From Pseudomonas tohonis (GTDB taxonomy: Bacteria; Pseudomonadota; Gammaproteobacteria; Pseudomonadales; Pseudomonadaceae): a stretch of 64,000 bases of DNA. The position numbers were made by a program, and so were the translations under genes. Under the pieces are notes generated by a model. It had not been told where the DNA came from, made no database searches, and saw only the letters and a program-made list of their open reading frames with translations. Location of the stretch: NCBI RefSeq assembly GCF_012767755.2, contig NZ_AP023189.1:6704501-6768500 (forward strand), given 5' to 3'. Shown in pieces: positions 7,761-18,172 of this stretch. Position 1 is the stretch's first letter, and every line of letters begins with the position of its first letter.

Positions 7761-9119
7761 ATGTCCAGCCGCCAAGCCCCCGAACTGCTCTGCCCCGCCG
7801 GCACCCTCAAGGCCATGCGCCATGCCTTCGCCTACGGCGCCGATGCCGTGTACGCCGGGCAGCCGCGCTACAGCCTGCGGGTGCGCAACAACGAGTTCGA
7901 CCACGCGACCCTGGCCGCGGGCATCGCCGAGGCCCACGCCCAGGGCAAGCGCTTCTACGTGGTGGTCAACATCGCGCCGCACAACGCCAAGCTCAGGACC
8001 TTCCTCAAGGACCTGGCCCCGGTGGTGGCGATGGCGCCGGACGCGCTGATCATGTCCGACCCGGGGCTGATCATGCTGGTGCGCGAGCACTTCCCGCAGA
8101 TGCCGGTGCATCTCTCGGTGCAGGCCAACACGGTGAACTGGGCGAGCGTGAGGTTCTGGCAGGCCCAGGGGCTGACCCGGGTGATCCTGTCCCGCGAGCT
8201 GTCGTTGGAGGAGATCGACGAGATCCGCCGCGAGGTGCCGGAGATGGAGCTGGAGGTGTTCGTCCACGGTGCGCTGTGCATGGCCTACTCCGGCCGCTGC
8301 CTGCTGTCCGGCTACATCAACCACCGCGACCCCAACCAGGGCACCTGCACCAATGCCTGCCGCTGGCAGTACAAGGCCGGCGAGGCCCGCGAGGACTCGC
8401 TCGGCGACCTGGTGCACCGCTGCACGCCGCAGCCGACCCTGGGCGAGGGCGCACCCAGCGAACGCCTGTTCCTGCTGGAGGACGGCAGCCGCCCGGGCGA
8501 ATACATGCCCGCCTTCGAGGACGAGCATGGCACCTACATCATGAATTCCAGGGACCTGCGCGCCGTGCAGCACGTGGGCCGCCTGCTGGAGATGGGCGTG
8601 CACTCGCTGAAGATCGAGGGCCGCACCAAGTCGCACTTCTACGTGGCGCGCACCGCCCAGGCCTACCGCCAGGCCATCGACGACGCCCTCGCCGGTCGTC
8701 CCTTCGAGCCGCGCCTGCTGGAGCGCCTGGACTCCCTGGCCAACCGCGGCTACACCGAGGGCTTTTTGCGGCGCCACACCCACGACCACTACCAGAACTA
8801 CGAGCACGGCAGCTCGCGGCCCTCGCGCCAGCAGTTCGTCGGCGAGCTGACCGGCGCGCGCCGGGGCGAGCTGGCGCAAGTGCGGGTGAAGAACCGCTTC
8901 GAGGTGGGTGATCGCCTGGAACTGATGACCCCGTCGGGCAACCTGGGCTTCATCCTCCATGGCCTGGAGACCGAGGCCGGCGAGCGCCGGGATGTCGCGC
9001 CCGGCGACGGCCACGTGCTCTACATCCCGCTGCCCGCCGACCTCGACCTGGAGTACGCCCTGCTGCTGCGCGACCTGCCGGAGGCGGTCAGCGCCACAGC
9101 GCCGTCGCCTGCTCCTTGA
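7761..9119 (+). CDS. trhP: U32 peptidase-like tRNA hydroxylation protein TrhP/YegQ
   Basis: A 452-residue U32-family protein. It starts with [24 protein letters not shown], the family's opening signature, and has the paired segment [17 protein letters not shown] near residue 168 with further cysteines at GTCTNACRW, and [10 protein letters not shown] near residue 290. E. coli YegQ (TrhP) is needed with its partner pathway to make 5-hydroxyuridine at tRNA position 34, using prephenate; the cysteines probably hold an Fe-S cluster. The start at 7761 is the first ATG before the conserved opening. The C-terminus overlaps the convergent GGDEF/EAL gene by 32 bp. Confidence 0.88.
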   Translation: MSSRQAPELLCPAGTLKAMRHAFAYGADAVYAGQPRYSLRVRNNEFDHATLAAGIAEAHAQGKRFYVVVNIAPHNAKLRTFLKDLAPVVAMAPDALIMSDPGLIMLVREHFPQMPVHLSVQANTVNWASVRFWQAQGLTRVILSRELSLEEIDEIRREVPEMELEVFVHGALCMAYSGRCLLSGYINHRDPNQGTCTNACRWQYKAGEAREDSLGDLVHRCTPQPTLGEGAPSERLFLLEDGSRPGEYMPAFEDEHGTYIMNSRDLRAVQHVGRLLEMGVHSLKIEGRTKSHFYVARTAQAYRQAIDDALAGRPFEPRLLERLDSLANRGYTEGFLRRHTHDHYQNYEHGSSRPSRQQFVGELTGARRGELAQVRVKNRFEVGDRLELMTPSGNLGFILHGLETEAGERRDVAPGDGHVLYIPLPADLDLEYALLLRDLPEAVSATAPSPAP

Positions 9120-11973
9120 GCAGCGCGGCGAACACCGGCGCCTCCACCGGCGGGCTGATCAGGTAGCCCTGGATCTCGTCGCAGCCCTGGGTCTTGAGGA
9201 AGTCCATCTGCGCCTGGGTCTCCACGCCCTCGGCCACCACTTTGAGTTCCAGGCCGTGGGCCATGGCGATGATGGCGCGGGTGATGGCGGCGTCCTCGCC
9301 CCCGGAGGACAGGTCGCGGATGAAGGTCTGGTCGATCTTCACGTAGTCCACCGGGAAGCGCTTGAGGTAGCTCAGGGACGAGTAGCCGGTGCCGAAGTCG
9401 TCGATCGCCAGCTTCACCCCCAGCTCGCGCAGCTGGCGGAAGGTGGCGATGACGTGCTCGACGTTCTCCAGCAGGTGGCTCTCGGTCAGCTCCAGCTCCA
9501 GCAGCCGCGGCGACAGGCCGGTCTCGTCGAGCACCTGGCGCACCAGGCTGGTGAGGTTGCCCTGGCGCAGCTGGTGGCCGGAGAGGTTCACCGAGACGCG
9601 GATGTCCGCCAGCCCCTGGCGCTGCCACTCGCGCGCTTGCAGGCAGGCCTGGCGCAGCACGAACTCGCCGATGGGCGCGATCAGCCCGGTTTCCTCGGCC
9701 AGGCCGATGAAGTCCCCCGGCGGCACCAGCCCCAGTTGCGGATGGCGCCAGCGCACCAGCGCCTCGGCGGCGTTGAGGCTGTCGTCGGCCAGGCACAGCT
9801 TGGGCTGATAGAAGACCTCCAGCTGGCCTTCCTCGATGGCCTTGCGCAGCTGGGTCTCCATCTGCAGGCGTTCGAGGGTGCAGGCCTGGAGGTTGTCGGT
9901 GAAGAACTGGAAGGTGTTGCCGCCCAGGTGCTTGGCGTGCTGCATGGCCATGTTGGCCTGGCTGATCAGGGTGGAGATCTCGCGGGCGTTGTCCGGCAGC
10001 AGGCTGATGCCCAGGGAGGCGCTGACCACCAGTTCCTCGCCGCCCACCGTCATCGGCGTGCGCAGCTTGGTCAGCAGGCGGCTGGCGGTGCGCGCCAGGC
10101 TGGAGAGGCTGCCGTAGGAGTCGAGAATCACCGCGAATTCGTCGCCGGACAGCCGGGCGATGGTGTCCGCCTCGGGCGCGGCCTGGGCCAGGCGCCGGCT
10201 CATCTGCCGCAGCAGCTGGTCGGCCACTTCATGGCCGAGGCTGTCGTTGAGCACCTTGAAGCGATCCAGGTCGATGTGCAGCAGGGCCAGGCCGCGGCCG
10301 CTCTGGCGCGCGCGCTGGCTGGCCTCGTGCAGGCGGTCCTTGAACAGGGTGCGGTTGGCCAGGCCGGTGAGTTCGTCGTAGTGCGAGAGGTAGCGCAGGC
10401 GCTCCTCGGCATCGCGGCGTGCGGAGAGGTCGGCGAAGAAGCCGACGATGTGGCTGGCGTTGCCCCGGGCGTCGCGCACCACGTTGAGCTGCAGCCACTG
10501 CGGGTAGAGCTCGCCGTTCTTGCGGGTGTCCACCAGTTCGCCCTGCCAGCTGCCGCTCTGCTCCAGCTCCTGGCGGATCAGGTGGTACTGGCGGCGGCTC
10601 TCGCGGGTGCTGTTGATTTCCACCACCGTGCGGCCGAGCACCTCGTCGCGGCGGTAGCCGGTGACTTCGCTGAAGGCCTGGTTGACCGCCAGCAGTCGGT
10701 ATTCCGGGTCGAGGATGACGATGCCCTCGCTGGCCGCCTCGAAGACCATGGCCGAGAGGCGCTGCTGCTCCTCGGCCTGCTTGCGCTCGGTGACGTCGCG
10801 GCGGGTGCCGAGCATGCGCAGCACCTTGCCCTGCTCGTCACGCTCCACCACGCGGCCGCGGTCCTCGACCCAGAGCCAGCGGCCGTCGCTGTGGCGCACC
10901 CGGTAGTCGATGGCGTAGCCGTCGCTGCGGCCCTTGAGGTGGTCGACCAGGGCCCGGCGCAGCAGCGGCAGGTCGTCCGGGTGCAGGCGCGGCTTGAGGT
11001 CGCTGAGCACGCGGGTGACGTCGTCCATCTCGATGCCGAAGATCTCCCGCAGGTGCGAGTGGTGCACCTCGTCGGTCTCCAGGTTCCAGTCCCACAGCCC
11101 CAGCTCGCTGGCCTCCAGGGCCAGGGCCAGGCGCGCCTCGCTCTTGGCCAGGGCGTGGCTGGCGTCGGCCAGTTCCAGGGTGCGCTGGGCGACGCGGATC
11201 TCCAGGTCGTTGTGGGCGGCGCGCAGCTCGCGCTCGGCGCGCCGGCGCTGCTCCACTTCCCGCGCCAGCTCGCTGTTGAGCCCCTCGGCGCGGACCTTGG
11301 CATGCTCCAGGTTGTCGATCAGCGCCTGGTTGTGGAAGCGCTGGATCAGGCTGCGCTGCACCAGGCGGTTGACCTGCCAGGCCACCACCATCAGCGCGGC
11401 CAGGAGGATCAGGCTGAGCAGGCCCCAGCCACGCTGCAACGGCTCGCCGCTGGCCAGCAGCCAGGACACGGTGGGCACCAGGCACGGCAGGGCGAAGGTG
11501 AGGAAGGCCTGCAGGCTCACCGCATAGGCGACGCTGGCGGAGAGGATGGCGGCGGCGATCAGGCCATAGACCAGCGCCTGCTGCAGGAAGGCATCGCCCG
11601 GCACCAGGAAGATCACCGGGAAGGCCAGGGTCAGGCCGGAGGCGGCGGCACCGAGAAGGAAAGTGTGGTGCCACTGGGGCTGGGCCTGACGCGAGGGCAG
11701 CGCGGCCTTGAAGGCGGCCACCTGGGTCAGGCGCAGCACCGCCAGCAGCACCAGCCACACCAGCCAGCCGCCCAGCAGCAGGCCGTTGGCGGGCTCCCAC
11801 AGCAGGTAGGCGCAGGCCAGGCCGTTGAGCAGCATGAATAGAGTGGGGGTTTGCGAGCCCTGATAGAGCAGGCGCGTGCGCTCCACGGCCAGGTCCGTTG
11901 CGAAGTGCTGGCTGAGGGCGCGGCTGTCGCCGCCGGGCAGGTCGATCTGGGCTTCGTTGGGTGTCGCGGTCAT
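9088..11973 (-). CDS. Membrane PAS-GGDEF-EAL c-di-GMP protein
   Basis: A 961-residue signalling protein. About six hydrophobic segments fill residues 40-215, followed by a coiled coil (about 220-275), two PAS/PAC domains (about 285-400 and 405-525), a GGDEF domain (about 535-690) and an EAL domain (about 705-955). The GGDEF motif reads SGDEF, so cyclase activity is uncertain. The EAL domain keeps EALVRW, the [25 protein letters not shown] and AEGVET motifs, so c-di-GMP phosphodiesterase activity is likely. The position between trhP and uvrD matches PA5442 as I remember it. A single gene, divergent from uvrD. Confidence 0.9.
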   Translation of the reverse strand: MTATPNEAQIDLPGGDSRALSQHFATDLAVERTRLLYQGSQTPTLFMLLNGLACAYLLWEPANGLLLGGWLVWLVLLAVLRLTQVAAFKAALPSRQAQPQWHHTFLLGAAASGLTLAFPVIFLVPGDAFLQQALVYGLIAAAILSASVAYAVSLQAFLTFALPCLVPTVSWLLASGEPLQRGWGLLSLILLAALMVVAWQVNRLVQRSLIQRFHNQALIDNLEHAKVRAEGLNSELAREVEQRRRAERELRAAHNDLEIRVAQRTLELADASHALAKSEARLALALEASELGLWDWNLETDEVHHSHLREIFGIEMDDVTRVLSDLKPRLHPDDLPLLRRALVDHLKGRSDGYAIDYRVRHSDGRWLWVEDRGRVVERDEQGKVLRMLGTRRDVTERKQAEEQQRLSAMVFEAASEGIVILDPEYRLLAVNQAFSEVTGYRRDEVLGRTVVEINSTRESRRQYHLIRQELEQSGSWQGELVDTRKNGELYPQWLQLNVVRDARGNASHIVGFFADLSARRDAEERLRYLSHYDELTGLANRTLFKDRLHEASQRARQSGRGLALLHIDLDRFKVLNDSLGHEVADQLLRQMSRRLAQAAPEADTIARLSGDEFAVILDSYGSLSSLARTASRLLTKLRTPMTVGGEELVVSASLGISLLPDNAREISTLISQANMAMQHAKHLGGNTFQFFTDNLQACTLERLQMETQLRKAIEEGQLEVFYQPKLCLADDSLNAAEALVRWRHPQLGLVPPGDFIGLAEETGLIAPIGEFVLRQACLQAREWQRQGLADIRVSVNLSGHQLRQGNLTSLVRQVLDETGLSPRLLELELTESHLLENVEHVIATFRQLRELGVKLAIDDFGTGYSSLSYLKRFPVDYVKIDQTFIRDLSSGGEDAAITRAIIAMAHGLELKVVAEGVETQAQMDFLKTQGCDEIQGYLISPPVEAPVFAALLKEQATALWR

Positions 11974-12172
11974 AGGCGATTTTCTTGTAATGGTTGCCTA
12001 GGCGTCGGCGGAGCTTACCCGAGCGGAACGTGCCGCCAAAGCTTTATGTGCCGTGTTTCACGGATGCGCCGCCCAACTTTCGGCGGGCCTTCCGGGCGCG
12101 GCTCGCGAACCGTCTGGCTGACCACGCGGTCATCGGTTTGCCCTCGCCTGGGCCGGTCAATAGAATGCCGCG

Positions 12173-14356
12173 ATGCATGACGATCTCTCTCTCCTCCTGA
12201 ACTCCCTGAACGATGCCCAACGCCAGGCTGTAGCCGCCTCGCTGGGGCGTCAACTGGTCCTCGCCGGTGCCGGCTCGGGCAAGACCCGCGTGCTGGTGCA
12301 CCGCATCGCCTGGCTGATCCAGGTGGAGCAGGCTTCGCCGCACTCGATCCTGTCGGTGACCTTCACCAACAAGGCCGCCGCCGAGATGCGCCACCGCATC
12401 GAGCAGCTCCTGGGTATCAACCCGGCGGGCATGTGGGTCGGCACCTTCCACGGCCTGGCCCACCGCCTGCTGCGCGCGCACTGGCAGGAAGCCGGCCTGG
12501 CCGAGAACTTCCAGATCCTCGACAGCGACGACCAGCAGCGCCTGGTCAAGCGGGTGATCCGCGAGCTGGGCCTGGACGAGCAGCGCTGGCCGGCACGCCA
12601 GGCGCAGTGGTTCATCAACGGGCAGAAGGACGAAGGCCTGCGCCCGCAGCACATCCAGGCCGGAGGCGACCTGTTCCTCGGCACCATGCTGAAGATCTAC
12701 GAAGCCTACGAGGCCGCCTGCGCGCGCACCGGGGTCATCGACTTCTCCGAACTGCTGCTGCGCGCCCTCGACCTGTGGCGCGACAAGCCCGGCCTGCTGG
12801 CCCACTACCAGCGGCGCTTCCGCCACATCCTGGTGGACGAGTTCCAGGACACCAACGCCGTGCAGTACGCCTGGCTGCGCCTGCTCGCCCAGGGCGGCGA
12901 CAGCCTCATGGTGGTGGGCGACGACGACCAGTCGATCTACGGCTGGCGCGGCGCGCGCATCGAGAACATCCAGCAGTTCTCCAGCGACTTCGCCGACGCC
13001 GAGACCATCCGCCTGGAGCAGAACTACCGCTCCACCGCCGGCATCCTCAAGGCCGCCAACGCCCTGATCGCCAACAACCAGGGGCGCCTGGGCAAGGAGC
13101 TGTGGACAGAAGGCGAGGACGGCGAGCCGCTGGGCCTGTACGCCGCCTTCAACGAGCACGACGAAGCCCGCTACGTGGTGGAGAGCATCGAGAGCGCGCT
13201 GAAGGACGGCATGGCACGCAGCGAGATCGCCATCCTCTACCGCTCCAACGCCCAGTCGCGGGTGCTGGAGGAGGCGCTGCTGCGGGAGAAGATCCCCTAC
13301 CGCATCTATGGCGGCCAGCGCTTCTTCGAGCGCGCCGAGATCAAGAACGCCATGGCCTACCTGCGCCTGCTCGACGGCCGTGGCAACGACGCCGCCCTGG
13401 AGCGGGTGATCAACGTCCCCGCCCGGGGCATCGGCGAGAAGACCGTGGAAAGCATCCGCGAATTCGCCCGCGCCCAGGACGTCTCCATGTGGGAGGCGAT
13501 CCGCCTGCTGCTGGCCAACAAGGGCCTGCCGGGCCGCGCCGCCGGTGCCCTGGCGGTGTTCATCGAGCTGATCGAGAACCTCGCCGCCAAGGTCATGGAG
13601 ATGCCCCTGCACCTGATGACCCAGACCGTCATCGAGCAGACCGGGCTGATCACCTACCACAAGGAAGAGAAAGGCGAGAAAGGCCAGGCCCGGGTGGAGA
13701 ACCTCGAGGAACTGGTCAGCGCCGCCCGCGCCTTCGAGAACGGCGAGGACGACGTCGAACTCACCCCGCTGCAGGCCTTCCTCAGCCATGCCTCGCTGGA
13801 GGCCGGCGATACCCAGGCCGATGCCTTCGAGGACAGCGTGCAGCTGATGACCCTGCACAGCGCCAAGGGCCTGGAGTTCCCCCTGGTGTTCCTGGTGGGC
13901 ATGGAAGAAGGCCTGTTCCCGCACAAGATGAGCCTGGAGGAGTCCGGCCGCCTGGAAGAGGAGCGCCGCCTGGCCTACGTCGGCGTCACCCGCGCCATGC
14001 AGCGCCTGGTGCTGACCTACGCGGAAACCCGCCGCCTCTATGGCAGCGAGACCTACAACAAGGTTTCGCGCTTCGTCCGCGAGATTCCCCCGCAACTGAT
14101 CCGCGAGGTGCGCCTTGGCAACAGCATCAGCCGCCCGGTGGCCGGCGGTGCGCGCAGCGGCGGCTCGATGTTCTCCGGCGCGGAGATCCCGCAGACCGAC
14201 TTCAACCTCGGCCAGCGGGTGCAGCACGCGCTGTTCGGCGAAGGCACCATCCTCAACTTCGAGGGCTCCGGCGCCCAGGCGCGGGTGCAGGTGAAGTTCG
14301 AAAGCGAAGGCAGCAAGTGGCTGATGCTCGCCTACGCCAAGCTCCAGGCCCTCTGA
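12173..14356 (+). CDS. uvrD: DNA helicase II
   Basis: A 727-residue superfamily 1A 3'-5' helicase acting in nucleotide excision repair, mismatch repair and removal of RecA filaments or stalled RNA polymerase. Motif I (GAGSGKTRVL) is near residue 32, motif II (VDEFQDTN) near 220, and DDDQSIYGWRGA, QNYRST and VQLMTLHSAKGLEFP follow in order. Y-V-G-V-T-R-A motif VI is near residue 602. The C-terminal tail (QRVQHALFGEGTILNFEG) is the Tudor-like fold that binds RNA polymerase in UvrD/PcrA. The full length is normal for UvrD. The 199-bp gap upstream holds no other gene. Confidence 0.95.
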   Translation: MHDDLSLLLNSLNDAQRQAVAASLGRQLVLAGAGSGKTRVLVHRIAWLIQVEQASPHSILSVTFTNKAAAEMRHRIEQLLGINPAGMWVGTFHGLAHRLLRAHWQEAGLAENFQILDSDDQQRLVKRVIRELGLDEQRWPARQAQWFINGQKDEGLRPQHIQAGGDLFLGTMLKIYEAYEAACARTGVIDFSELLLRALDLWRDKPGLLAHYQRRFRHILVDEFQDTNAVQYAWLRLLAQGGDSLMVVGDDDQSIYGWRGARIENIQQFSSDFADAETIRLEQNYRSTAGILKAANALIANNQGRLGKELWTEGEDGEPLGLYAAFNEHDEARYVVESIESALKDGMARSEIAILYRSNAQSRVLEEALLREKIPYRIYGGQRFFERAEIKNAMAYLRLLDGRGNDAALERVINVPARGIGEKTVESIREFARAQDVSMWEAIRLLLANKGLPGRAAGALAVFIELIENLAAKVMEMPLHLMTQTVIEQTGLITYHKEEKGEKGQARVENLEELVSAARAFENGEDDVELTPLQAFLSHASLEAGDTQADAFEDSVQLMTLHSAKGLEFPLVFLVGMEEGLFPHKMSLEESGRLEEERRLAYVGVTRAMQRLVLTYAETRRLYGSETYNKVSRFVREIPPQLIREVRLGNSISRPVAGGARSGGSMFSGAEIPQTDFNLGQRVQHALFGEGTILNFEGSGAQARVQVKFESEGSKWLMLAYAKLQAL

Positions 14357-14465
14357 CCGAACCCGGGCCCCGCTGCCATGGCGGGGCCCGGCACAACGCG
14401 CACTTGGCAGTTATCCACAGCCACGGCAGGATGGCCGCTCCCCTCCTTCTTGCGGAAACACGGAC

Positions 14466-16253
14466 GTGCGCCTTCCCCTGCTGCTGCTCAGCCTGATCAT
14501 CGCCACCGGCATCGAGGCCGCCCCGGGCTTCGAGGTGAAGCGCGAAACCGACAGCTACCGCGACTGGAACACCGGGCAGCGCCGCGAGCGCACCGAGACC
14601 TCCCTGCGCCTGGACGGCGAAACCCTGTCGATGAAGGCCCTCTCACGCCTCCTGGCCCCCGGCGGCGAAACCCTCTACCCGACGCTCTGGGACGCCCGCG
14701 TCAACGGCCCCGACCAGGTGCTGATCCTCTTCAACCGCGGCAGCGGCCAGGACTTCGAACTGGCCCGCCTGTACCGCAAGAACGGCGGCAAGCCCCAGGC
14801 CGAGGTGTTGCTGCGCGACCTCCCCTACAACTGGTTCAACGACGCCCGCCGCACAGGCTGGGTGAGCGTGGGCGGCGAGGACCGCCTGTACCTGGTGCAA
14901 CTGCAGCCGCTGCGCATCGTCGATGCAGGCCCCGGCGCGCTGCTGGATGTGCGCGGCGAGGTGGCCCTGCTCGCCGACCCTGGCTGGAACAAGCGCCCGC
15001 CGGCCTTCCGTGCGGTGGACATGCAGCGTGGCCACGAAGTCGCCCGCCTGGAGCTGGACCCCGCCTGCTTCGTGCTGCCCGATCTGGAATTCAGCCATCC
15101 ACTGATCTATTCCGCGCTGGGCAGCTCCACCCCCGGGCGCCTGCGCTTCCAGGACGGGCCCGACTGGTTCGACCGCAACCTGGAGCTGGTCACCACGCCC
15201 GCACCGGCCCTGCGCCTGCGCCCGACCCAGCAACTGCCGCGACCCGACCCGGTGCGCTGGGGCGTGACCCTGCGCGAGGCGGACGCCGGCCCGCAGCCCC
15301 GCACGCCGGACACCCTCGACTACGCCTCCAGCCCCGAGCCCGACGACTTCGTCGATACCCTCGACCTGGTGCCCGGGCAGTGCCAGGCCATCAACCCCAA
15401 CCCGCCCCTGCACGCCGACCAGACGCCCTACCCCAGCCGCCACGTGCCAGCCGACGACCTGTGCCTGGGCGAGCCGCTGCCCGGCGTGCCGGACAGCCTG
15501 CGCCAGGAGCGTTGCGTCCTGCCGGCACGCACCCGCGTGCTGGTCGGGAGTCCGCGCTGGTCGCTGGAGGAAGTGCGCTACGCCTATCGCCCCGGCGGCA
15601 AGGGCACGGCCATCGAACAGACCGTCTACCAGTTGCGCGAGGGGGACGCGGTCAACCGCTACATCGCCAGCAGCAACGGCTACGAAGAGGCCCTGGCGAT
15701 CCGCGAAGTGCTGCCCACCGGCCAAGGCGAGGCGCTGTTGAAAACCCGCGGCGACGGCGCCTACGAACTGCTGCGCGCCTCGACCGAGACCGACGGCAAG
15801 CTGCGCCTGGACTACCTCGACATGCTGCCCTACCCCGCCAGCCCCTTCGACTCCAGCCGCCCCGGCTGGGTCTACCTGCGCAAGCCGGGGCTGCTGGTGC
15901 GCCTTGCGCCCTTCGCCCATGAGCAGACCGGCGAGAACCTGCTGGATATCCGCGGCGAGACCCTGCTCTACGCCTATGGCGACAGCGAGAAAGACCGCCT
16001 GAGCCTCGGCCAGCGGACCTTCGGCAGCGACCGCGCCGACGACTCGCCCCTGCCGGGCCTGGTACTGAACGCCAGATGCCGGCGGGAGGACGACCCCTAC
16101 TGGGAATTCACCCTGCCACCGGTCAACGCGACGCTGGAGCAATCCGCCGCCTGGTTCGCCCGCAACTTCGACTACCAGCCCGGCGCCAAGGGCGCCATCC
16201 GCCTGCGCACCGACCACCAGCTGCGCGCCCGCCCGGGCTGCGCCGCACGCTAG
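14466..16253 (+). CDS. Secreted/periplasmic protein of unknown function, 595 aa
   Basis: Not recognised. The GTG at 14466 gives a clear signal peptide (MRLPLLLLSLIIATGIEA, cleaved after residue 18). The mature protein of about 577 residues is hydrophilic, rich in strand-forming and charged stretches and has no transmembrane helix. Four or five widely spaced cysteines (near residues 204, 322, 338, 352 and 544) could form disulfides. Segments such as RWSLEEVRYAYRPGG and YASSPEPDDFVDTLDLV suggest a repeated beta fold. It follows uvrD after 109 bp that include a TTATCCACAG motif, and sits where PAO1 has a hypothetical gene after uvrD. Confidence 0.75.
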   Translation: MRLPLLLLSLIIATGIEAAPGFEVKRETDSYRDWNTGQRRERTETSLRLDGETLSMKALSRLLAPGGETLYPTLWDARVNGPDQVLILFNRGSGQDFELARLYRKNGGKPQAEVLLRDLPYNWFNDARRTGWVSVGGEDRLYLVQLQPLRIVDAGPGALLDVRGEVALLADPGWNKRPPAFRAVDMQRGHEVARLELDPACFVLPDLEFSHPLIYSALGSSTPGRLRFQDGPDWFDRNLELVTTPAPALRLRPTQQLPRPDPVRWGVTLREADAGPQPRTPDTLDYASSPEPDDFVDTLDLVPGQCQAINPNPPLHADQTPYPSRHVPADDLCLGEPLPGVPDSLRQERCVLPARTRVLVGSPRWSLEEVRYAYRPGGKGTAIEQTVYQLREGDAVNRYIASSNGYEEALAIREVLPTGQGEALLKTRGDGAYELLRASTETDGKLRLDYLDMLPYPASPFDSSRPGWVYLRKPGLLVRLAPFAHEQTGENLLDIRGETLLYAYGDSEKDRLSLGQRTFGSDRADDSPLPGLVLNARCRREDDPYWEFTLPPVNATLEQSAAWFARNFDYQPGAKGAIRLRTDHQLRARPGCAAR

Positions 16254-16260
16254 GTCGACC

Positions 16261-16342
16261 GTGGGAGCGGCTTCAACCGCGAAGCGCTCGCCGGATGGCC
16301 TTCAGGGGCCGGTAGCAGCATCGCGAATGAATTCGCTCCCAC
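16261..16342. repeat. REPIN-like pair of palindromes
   Basis: GTGGGAGCGGCTTCAACCGC at 16261 and its rough inverse TCGCGAATGAATTCGCTCCC at 16321 form two inverted REP-like ends about 40 bp apart, the layout called REPIN. The same two halves recur inside each 204-bp repeat at 43 kb. The surrounding 16254-16467 gap has no other feature. Confidence 0.65.
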
Positions 16343-16467
16343 GGGAAGTACGCCGGCCCCGGCGGCACACGCCCGTAGCGCAGCCGTAAAAAATCCCGAT
16401 ACATTCTGCCGCTAGCCATCGCAGGCGCGACTGGGCAGCATGGCGCGCGTGGACCCCTAACCAAGAG

Positions 16468-17319
16468 ATGCCTCTGATGCGCCGATTCCTCAGTATCGCC
16501 CTGGCCCTTTGCGTCGGCCTGACGCTCAGCCTGGATGCCAACGCCAAGCGTATGGGCGGTGGCAAGACCTTCGGCTCCGCGCCGACCCACCAGACCCGCC
16601 AGGCGCAGCCCAACACCCCTGCCGCCACCCCGACCGCACCCGGTCGCCAGCCCGCTGCCGCCAGCGGTGCCTCGCGCTGGCTCGGCCCGCTGGCCGGCCT
16701 CGCCGCCGGTGGCCTGCTCGCCTCCATGTTCATGGGCGACGGCTTCCAGGGCATGCAGATCTTCGACTTCCTGATCATCGCCCTGATCGCCTTCGTCATC
16801 TTCCGCTTCATCGCCGCCCGCAAGCGCCAGCAGCAGGGCCAGCCCGCCATGGCCGGGGCGCCGTTCCAGCGCGAGATGCCGCAGCAGCAGGCGCCGATCT
16901 TCGGCAGCACCGCCGCCCAGGCCCCGGTGGCACAGCGCGCGTTCAACGCTCCGAGCTGGTTCAACGAAGAGCGCTTCATCGAAGCCGGCCGTGAGCACTT
17001 CATGTCCCTGCAACAGCATTGGGACGCGGCCGAGATGGACAAGATCGCCGAGTTCGTCACCCCGCAGATGCTCAGCTTCCTGAAGGAAGAGCGCGCCAGC
17101 CTGGGCGACGGCTTCCAGTCCACCTACATCGACAACCTGCAGGTGCAGCTGGACGGCATCGACGAGCTGGCCGACAAGACCGTCGCCACCCTGACCTTCA
17201 ACGGCGTGTCGAAGACCTCGCGCTTCGACCAGGGCGAAGTGTTCAGCGAAAGCTGGCGCATGGAGCGTGCCAACGGCGACAACCAGCCCTGGCTGGTGGC
17301 GGGCATCCGCCAGAACTGA
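16468..17319 (+). CDS. Tim44-like domain membrane protein
   Basis: A 283-residue protein with an N-terminal signal or anchor (FLSIALALCVGLTLSLDANA), a Gly/Ser/Thr/Pro/Ala-rich linker, two hydrophobic segments at about residues 73-88 and 94-113 (FDFLIIALIAFVIFRFIAA), a Gln-rich linker, and a C-terminal Tim44-like domain from about 160 to the end (WFNEERFIEAGREHFMSLQQ and later). The fold resembles the mitochondrial Tim44 C-domain; the bacterial role is unknown. A second ATG at 16477 (MRRFLS) is an equally good start. A strong terminator follows directly. Confidence 0.85.
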   Translation: MPLMRRFLSIALALCVGLTLSLDANAKRMGGGKTFGSAPTHQTRQAQPNTPAATPTAPGRQPAAASGASRWLGPLAGLAAGGLLASMFMGDGFQGMQIFDFLIIALIAFVIFRFIAARKRQQQGQPAMAGAPFQREMPQQQAPIFGSTAAQAPVAQRAFNAPSWFNEERFIEAGREHFMSLQQHWDAAEMDKIAEFVTPQMLSFLKEERASLGDGFQSTYIDNLQVQLDGIDELADKTVATLTFNGVSKTSRFDQGEVFSESWRMERANGDNQPWLVAGIRQN

Positions 17320-17340
17320 TCACGCTTCGCGCAATGAAGA

Positions 17341-17369
17341 AACCCCGGGCATGCCCGGGGTTTTCTTTT
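17341..17369 (+). terminator. Rho-independent terminator of the Tim44-domain gene
   Basis: AACCCCGGGC-AT-GCCCGGGGTT forms a stem with 10-bp arms, followed by TTTCTTTTG. It lies 22 bp after the stop codon at 17319. Confidence 0.9.
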
Positions 17370-17374
17370 GTGGT

Positions 17375-17551
17375 GTTCGGCTCAGCCTCTGAGCCGAACG
17401 AGAGGGTGGATGACGCTCTTTTCATCCACCAAACCAGGCCATGGAAAACACCCTGCGTGGGCCGCGACCGGAATCTGTGGGTCGGTTGCAACCCGGCGTT
17501 CGTGGCTGGCGGCAGCAGGGACCGCTACGCGGTCCTTGGCGAATCAAGTCG
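17375..17551. repeat. Cluster of three hairpins and a REP-like palindrome
   Basis: Directly after the terminator come perfect inverted repeats: 17375-17399 (arms GTTCGGCTCAG, 3-nt loop), 17405-17430 (arms GGTGGATGA, 8-nt loop) and 17519-17535 (arms GGACCGC, loop TAC), then a REP-like GGCGAATCAAGTCGCCCC at 17539. No gene fits in 17320-17577. Confidence 0.7.
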
Positions 17552-17577
17552 CCCCTACAGGGCGATATCCACCGGTA

Positions 17578-18036
17578 TCAAACCGCCGCCTTGCGCATGC
17601 CGACATGGGGGATGTCGTCCTCCAGGTAGACCTCGGTCACCGGCACGAAGCCGTAGCGCCCGTAGTACTTCTGCAGGTGCGCCTGGGCCGAGAGGTAAAC
17701 CGGCAGGCCCGGCCAGCGCCGCTGGCAATCCTCCAGGGCCCGCTCCATCAGTTGGTGACCCAGCCCGGTGCCGCGCGCCGCCTCGGCGATCACCACGCGG
17801 CCGATGACCACCTCGCCCTCGTTGCGCTGCGGGTCCAGCAGGCGCAGGTAGGCCACCAGCGCATCGCCGTCGCGTGCCATCAGGTGGCAGCTGTCGCCCA
17901 CCAGGTCCAGGCCGTCCACCTCCAGGTAGGGGCACTTCTGCTCGACGACGAACACCTGGGTGCGCAGGGCGAGGATGTCGTAGAGCGCCTGTTTGTCGAG
18001 TTCGCTGTGGTGGCTGCAGGTCCAGGTGATCGGCAT
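17578..18036 (-). CDS. GNAT N-acetyltransferase, ElaA-like
   Basis: A 152-residue GNAT protein. The start IALR-type segment (LYDILALRTQVFVVEQKCPY, residues 18-37) and the acetyl-CoA loop RVVIAEAARGTGLGHQLM at about 80-97 are clear, and YLSAQAHLQKYYGRYGFVPV matches the ElaA family end. The ATG at 18036 was chosen because the ElaA-like sequence starts there; the open frame runs further upstream without homology-like content. Substrate unknown. It is divergent from the SMI1-fold gene, with 136 bp between. Confidence 0.85.
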   Translation of the reverse strand: MPITWTCSHHSELDKQALYDILALRTQVFVVEQKCPYLEVDGLDLVGDSCHLMARDGDALVAYLRLLDPQRNEGEVVIGRVVIAEAARGTGLGHQLMERALEDCQRRWPGLPVYLSAQAHLQKYYGRYGFVPVTEVYLEDDIPHVGMRKAAV

Positions 18037-18172
18037 GGGGGCTCCGTCGTGGTCAGGGGAAGGGGGCAGTATGCAATGCACCACCACCGGACGAGCGGTC
18101 CGCTCGCGGTTTTTTTCTTCCGGGCGCCAGCTACTGTATAAAGCGCATCCCAATGCACGAGGACCTGTCGCC

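Noticed and set aside
9088..14356. Long open frames antisense to the GGDEF/EAL and uvrD genes
   Set aside because: They are products of high GC and codon bias, with Ala/Arg/Gly-rich or His/Val/Gln-rich translations and no motifs.
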